A DNA stretch of 53,727 nt. Origin: Luteimonas endophytica. Its GTDB lineage: Bacteria; Pseudomonadota; Gammaproteobacteria; Xanthomonadales; Xanthomonadaceae. The stretch covers positions 1 to 53,727 of the forward strand of contig NZ_JARXRM010000013.1 of assembly GCF_029887875.1 (NCBI RefSeq), given 5' to 3'. The notes under the pieces are model-generated. The model saw nothing but the letters and a program-made list of their open reading frames with translations, ran no database searches and had not been told where the DNA came from. The translations under genes and the position numbers were made by a program. Below, piece by piece: positions 49,905 through 53,727 of the stretch (the stretch's first letter is position 1; every line of letters begins with the position of its first letter).

Positions 49905-52241
49905 TCACAATCCCGTCGCGGTCACCGTACAGGTCAGTTCCAGGGTGACGGTGCCGCCAACCGGAAAGGTCGGTATCGGCAGGCCGGCCGCCAGCTGCGC
50001 CGGCGTCGGCGCGGCGGGGCAGGTCGCACCGGCGTCGGCCGCACATGTCAGCGCGGTGCACTCCAGGCTGTCCGGTACGCCGGGGTCGGTCACGATCGCG
50101 CCGTTCGCCGGATCCGGGCCGTTGTTGGTGAGTTGCATCGTATAGATCACCGCTTCGCCCGACCTTACCTCCTCCGGCGTAGCGGTTTTCACGACCCCCA
50201 AGTCGGCGCAAGGGTCGCCGGCAAAGGAAAAGTTGTCTATGAAGAGTCCGGTATTGAAATCTGAGGGAGCGGTGTTGTTGACGAACTGGACCGTCGCTTC
50301 CGTACCGGTCGCGACAAAGGTATGCCGGTAGGTACCCCAGGTCACCGAATACGATGGCGTTGCCGGTATGCCGGCATTCCCGTTGCTGACGGCATCGGCA
50401 GACGGCTGGAGCGTCGCGAGGGTGACAGGCGCCGCCCCGACGCCATTGCCCAACTGGATGACGGCAATCGAATTGGCCGCCGAGAGGCCGGAATAGTCCA
50501 CCGAGAAGGTGTACTGGGCTCCCGGGACGAGGCCGGTGAATGTTTGCCGTATCGTTGCCGCCGCCGTGCCCCAGAGGTCGATGCTTTGCAGTCCATTACT
50601 GGCGTTGTTGAAATGGCGCAGGATGTCGATGGTGCCGGCGACGGTTTCCCAGCCGCTGATCGGATTGGTCGTCGTTCGCCAGATCGCGAAGCCGTTTACA
50701 TAGGCCGTATTGTCGCCCGGGCCTTCCGGATCGTTCTGGATGTCCGGTGATTCGAACGAGCCGTTGTCGGCGATGTTGCACACGCTCGGGTTCGGGCCGG
50801 GCGGAGACGTGAACTCGGTGTTGGTGTCGGTGGCCGTGTTGTTGGCGGGGTCGGCGTCGGTCATGCCGGCCGGCGCGTCCACCGTGGCCGTGTTGACCAG
50901 GTCACCGCCGAAGCCGGGCGGGACCGTCATGGTCAGGGCATAGGTGACCGAGGCGCCCGCCGGCAGGTCCGCCGTGGTGGCGATCGCGCCGGTGCCGCTC
51001 GCGGCGCCACAGGTGCCGCCGCCGTCGTCCGTGCAGGTCCAGCTTGCATCGGTGATGCCGTCCGGCAGTGGATCGCCGACCTGGGCGCCCAGCACGCCCA
51101 CGGGGCCGAGGTTGGTCACGACGATCTCGTAGACGACCGTGCCGCCCGGCGAATAGGCCGTCTGGCCATCGTCCTTGGTGATGGCGAGGTCGACGTCGTC
51201 GTCGATGATCTCCCAAGTGAGTTCGGCGTTCGCGGGCCCGCCACAGGTTGTGGTGCTGCTGACGACGTAGTTCGTCGGATCCTCGACGATGGCCAGCGTG
51301 ACGGTCTCGTCGCCTTCGATGTCGGTGTCGTCGATGACCGACAACGGCAGCGGGAAGTCCTGGCCGGTGCCGTAATCGCCGGCCGGGATGGTGACGCTGA
51401 AGGTCGATCCCGGTGCCGAGAAATCCTTCCCCAGTGTTGCGGTGCCTCCGGTGATCGCCACCTGCACGTCGAACGCGGCCTCGATGATGCCGGTGACGCG
51501 CAACGCCGGCACGCCGGTGGATCCCTGGCCCTCCGCCGTGGACGCGGTGGCCGGGAAGAATTCGACGTAGGGCCTGAGGATCACGACGATCTGGTCTAGG
51601 AAGTTGCCGGCCGCCTGATTGCCGTTGCCCGTTGATATCGCTTCGAAGCCGAACGTGTGGACGCCGGCGGCGCCGTTCCAGACGAAGCTGCCACCGTAGT
51701 CGGCCCAGGTGCCGACCGTCGCGGGCGCATCGCAGCTCGCACTGCCGACACTGCCGGAACCGCAGGAGCCCGCGACCACTGTGCCGGCGCCCGTCTCCGA
51801 CGTCGATGTACGGACGATCTGGTTGGCGACCGAGTCGATGTTGAACGACATCACGTCCGTGCCGCCGCGGCCGCGATGGCTCAACCGCCAGTCCACGACC
51901 TCACCGCTGGCCAGGCACACGGACTGGTAGATGCGCGAGTTTTCGAAGGCGTTGAGCTCGGCGTGGTTGAGTCCGGTCCGGGGCGCGTTTCCGTTTAGGT
52001 TGCGCCATAGCTCGATCGAAGGCCCCGCACTGCCCGCAGGACTGGTGCAGGTGCCGGCACGCGCATTGACGGAATGTGTGGTCTCCCAGCCGGGCACGTC
52101 GGCCGAGCTGGTGATGATGTAGCAGTTGTCGGGCGCGAGCGCTGGCTGCTCGAAGCCCAGGTTGATGAAGCTGCGTTGCACCTGCGCCTGTGCGGCGGCG
52201 CTCCAGAGCACCAGCGCGGCGAAGGCTGCGATGTAGCGCAT
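49905..52241 (-). CDS. Secreted multidomain DUF11 protein (proximal member)
   Basis: A 778-residue protein with a signal peptide at 1-20 (YIAAFAALVLWSAAAQA). Order of domains: a jelly-roll-like N-terminus with paired Cys (INLGFEQPAL, GWETTHSVNA), a Calx-beta domain at about 220-330 (VEFFPATASTAEGQGS, GKDFSAPGSTFSVTIPAG), a DUF11 domain at about 355-480 (DLAITKDDGQTAYSPGGTVVYEIV), a second jelly-roll/DUF642-like domain at about 495-670 (NGSFESPDI, GWETVAGTIDIL) and a C-terminal DUF11 domain ending CTVTATGL. Probably an extracellular structural or adhesive protein. The frame is open to 52352; the start at 52241 is chosen for the signal peptide. Confidence 0.8.
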   Translation of the reverse strand: MRYIAAFAALVLWSAAAQAQVQRSFINLGFEQPALAPDNCYIITSSADVPGWETTHSVNARAGTCTSPAGSAGPSIELWRNLNGNAPRTGLNHAELNAFENSRIYQSVCLASGEVVDWRLSHRGRGGTDVMSFNIDSVANQIVRTSTSETGAGTVVAGSCGSGSVGSASCDAPATVGTWADYGGSFVWNGAAGVHTFGFEAISTGNGNQAAGNFLDQIVVILRPYVEFFPATASTAEGQGSTGVPALRVTGIIEAAFDVQVAITGGTATLGKDFSAPGSTFSVTIPAGDYGTGQDFPLPLSVIDDTDIEGDETVTLAIVEDPTNYVVSSTTTCGGPANAELTWEIIDDDVDLAITKDDGQTAYSPGGTVVYEIVVTNLGPVGVLGAQVGDPLPDGITDASWTCTDDGGGTCGAASGTGAIATTADLPAGASVTYALTMTVPPGFGGDLVNTATVDAPAGMTDADPANNTATDTNTEFTSPPGPNPSVCNIADNGSFESPDIQNDPEGPGDNTAYVNGFAIWRTTTNPISGWETVAGTIDILRHFNNASNGLQSIDLWGTAAATIRQTFTGLVPGAQYTFSVDYSGLSAANSIAVIQLGNGVGAAPVTLATLQPSADAVSNGNAGIPATPSYSVTWGTYRHTFVATGTEATVQFVNNTAPSDFNTGLFIDNFSFAGDPCADLGVVKTATPEEVRSGEAVIYTMQLTNNGPDPANGAIVTDPGVPDSLECTALTCAADAGATCPAAPTPAQLAAGLPIPTFPVGGTVTLELTCTVTATGL

Positions 52242-52401
52242 CGCGAGACCGACGGACCGGACTCGACACGCAAGCCCCTGGGTTCTCGCTTTCGCGGAAG
52301 TGACCGCGGAGGCGGGAATGGCGATGGAGGATGAGGCCATGGTGAATCGCATTTAGTCGATGTCCGGCATGTCAGGTTCTGCACATATGTCCATGGGTGA
52401 C

Positions 52402-52436
52402 CAGCCTTTCAGGCTGTTTTAAGGCGCTTCCCGCCT
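52402..52436. other. Tandem hairpins between the beta-barrel and DUF11 genes
   Basis: CAGCCT-TTC-AGGCTG (52402-52416) and AGGCG-CTTCC-CGCCT (52422-52436) lie about 70 bp after the beta-barrel stop on the minus strand. A TTTT run follows the first hairpin on the plus strand. It could end the upstream transcript or lie in a leader of the DUF11 gene. No known riboswitch fold was recognised. Confidence 0.4.
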
Positions 52437-52504
52437 GTGGGGAACGACGGTTATGACGGTACGGAGGGCAGTGCATACCGGCGTGCGTGCCTCCCGAATC
52501 GGCA

Positions 52505-53725
52505 TCAATAGCTCCCCACGAAGTTGACGAACCAGCCCTTGTGGTCGTAGTCGAAGTCGGTCAGGTCGTCGCTGAAATCGGTGAAGTTGTAGCCGGCGCC
52601 GATGCGGAAGTAGTGGTTGAGGTCGCGGTCCACGCCGACCAGGAAGCCCTGCCTGGTGCCGCCGTCCTTCACGTCCAGCCAGCGGTATTCGGCCAGCGCA
52701 TGCCACTTCTCGCGCAGCTCGTAGCGGACCTGGCCGGCAGCGAAGGTGGTTGCCGAGTCGAACCAGGCCCCGGTGCCGCGCCCGAACCGCACCTCGCCCT
52801 CGCGCCGGGCCAGCTTGGCCGCCAGCTCCCAGTGCTGGTCGATGCGGTACACGCCCTCGAACGCCAGCACCTGGCTCTTCTGGTCGTACTGCGCCCCGCC
52901 CACCTGGCCCAGGGTGGCCAGGTCGTACAGGTACGTGTAGCGCCCGAACAGGCCCCAGCGGCTGCTGTCCCACGGCCGGTAGGCAAAGCCGAAGTTGCCC
53001 TCGATGAACTTCGCGCCCGCCGCCGGATCCAGCTCGTCGTCGGTGTCGGCGTAGTTGAACCTTGCAGCGAGCCGCCAGCTCTCGTTGAGCTTGTGCGCCA
53101 GGTGATTGGTGCTCACCCACTGGGTACGCCGCTCGGCACCGCCGTCGCGGCGCCACTCCAGCTTGCTGCGCCAGTCGGTCGCCTGCGAGGTGCGCCCACC
53201 ACTGATGCTCACCGCCTGGCGGTCGACCTGATTGCCGGCGCTGTTGGTCAGCTCACCGTCGCTCAAGGTGAAGCCCAGGTTCCAGCCCACCGCCGGGTAG
53301 AAGTCCATGCCGTAGGTGTGCGCCAGCCCGGACTCGTTGCGGGTCTTGAGGAACTGGCTCTCGTTGAACAGGTTGACCTGGTTGGACAGCCGCCAGCGCT
53401 GGCCGAAGGTCCAGCCGTTCTGCCGGTTGGGGTTGAACAGCGAGTGGTACTCGGTGCTGTCGGTGGAGTACGTGTAGCCGCCGTAGAAGCTGTGCTGCGG
53501 GCTCAGCCGGTACTCGCCGTTGACCGTGGCCGCGTCGCCGCGGTCGCCGGTGGTGATTTCCGCGCCGATGTTCGACAGGTTGGCGAAGTTGTAGCGCGCG
53601 CCCAGGCTGTAGGCGTCGTTGTCGGCGTAGTTGCCGCCGTCGTCGTCCAGCGTCAGCTGGGCGGTGCCGAACACGTCCAGCGCGGTGCCGAAGCGGTGGG
53701 TGTAGCGCAGCGCCCCCAGCGTGCC
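52505..53725 (-). CDS. Outer-membrane beta-barrel, C-terminal part (partial)
   Basis: The last 406 residues of a protein whose start lies outside the window. The sequence is a regular run of amphipathic strands with alternating aromatic residues (YSLGARYNFANL, FYGGYTYSTD, GWTFGQRWRLS, WGLFGRYTYLYDL, YFRIGAGYNFTDFS) and ends FVNFVGSY, a terminal aromatic suited to BAM recognition. It is read as the C-terminal barrel of a larger surface protein, similar to barrels at the end of giant DUF11-type proteins in this family. It precedes the two DUF11 genes on the same strand by 263 bp. Confidence 0.75.
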   Translation of the reverse strand, partial: GTLGALRYTHRFGTALDVFGTAQLTLDDDGGNYADNDAYSLGARYNFANLSNIGAEITTGDRGDAATVNGEYRLSPQHSFYGGYTYSTDSTEYHSLFNPNRQNGWTFGQRWRLSNQVNLFNESQFLKTRNESGLAHTYGMDFYPAVGWNLGFTLSDGELTNSAGNQVDRQAVSISGGRTSQATDWRSKLEWRRDGGAERRTQWVSTNHLAHKLNESWRLAARFNYADTDDELDPAAGAKFIEGNFGFAYRPWDSSRWGLFGRYTYLYDLATLGQVGGAQYDQKSQVLAFEGVYRIDQHWELAAKLARREGEVRFGRGTGAWFDSATTFAAGQVRYELREKWHALAEYRWLDVKDGGTRQGFLVGVDRDLNHYFRIGAGYNFTDFSDDLTDFDYDHKGWFVNFVGSY

Positions 53726-53727
53726 GG

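Noticed and set aside
52353..52504. Possible c-di-GMP-I (GEMM) riboswitch before the proximal DUF11 gene
   Set aside because: Small hairpins are present, but the conserved GACGCAAAGCC block and tetraloop receptor were not found.

Overview
The window reads as chromosomal DNA of a very GC-rich gammaproteobacterium, most probably of the Xanthomonadaceae/Lysobacteraceae (Lysobacter, Luteimonas or a relative). This is an inference from the def-fmt-rsmB / LysM-dprA-smg-topA-tsaC order, the TopA type without zinc fingers, REP-like repeats beginning GTAGGAGCGG, and the general protein style. No rRNA, tRNA or CRISPR array was seen.

Layout. 1-0.9 kb: decayed IS3-family element. 1.07-5.9 kb: sugar cassette with a GH92 alpha-mannosidase diverging from an FHS-type sugar permease and a PfkB kinase; the divergent region holds two identical 14-bp palindromes. 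6.2-8.6 kb: rpoD with its own extended -10 promoter, then dtd. 8.95-15.0 kb: an overlapping four-gene unit (LpxL-like acyltransferase, two bacterial PH proteins, GT9) facing two other glycosyltransferases (GT4, GT2), probably lipopolysaccharide or envelope glycan work. 15.2-18.2 kb: rsmB, fmt, def on the minus strand. 18.3-25.7 kb: LysM protein, dprA, smg, a GYF_2 protein, topA, a small methyltransferase and tsaC on the plus strand. 26-32.1 kb: gltB-gltD, glutamate synthase. 32.2-34.2 kb: two DUF4124-like secreted proteins and yaeQ.

34.3-47.8 kb is accessory. It holds a diaminopropionate ammonia-lyase-like enzyme with an Lrp/AsnC regulator, and a 17-bp dyad repeated in front of both. Next come an M20 peptidase and a GST, then a tandem pair of saccharopine-dehydrogenase-like oxidoreductases diverging from a TetR regulator across a nearly perfect 35-bp palindrome. 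A sterol-desaturase-family hydroxylase follows. Then comes a group made of a homocysteine S-methyltransferase, a winged-helix/alpha-beta-hydrolase fusion and a SAM methyltransferase. The region ends with a YdeI-like protein, an SDR and a small lipoprotein.

48-53.7 kb (minus strand): two secreted DUF11 proteins with near-duplicate C-termini, downstream of the C-terminal beta-barrel of a protein that runs off the window.

The best candidates for something undescribed are the winged-helix/hydrolase fusion with its methyltransferase neighbours, the TetR/tandem-reductase locus with its palindrome, the Lrp-DAPAL dyads, and the DUF11/beta-barrel surface locus. All starts are inferred by reading; homology calls are from motif recognition, without database searches.
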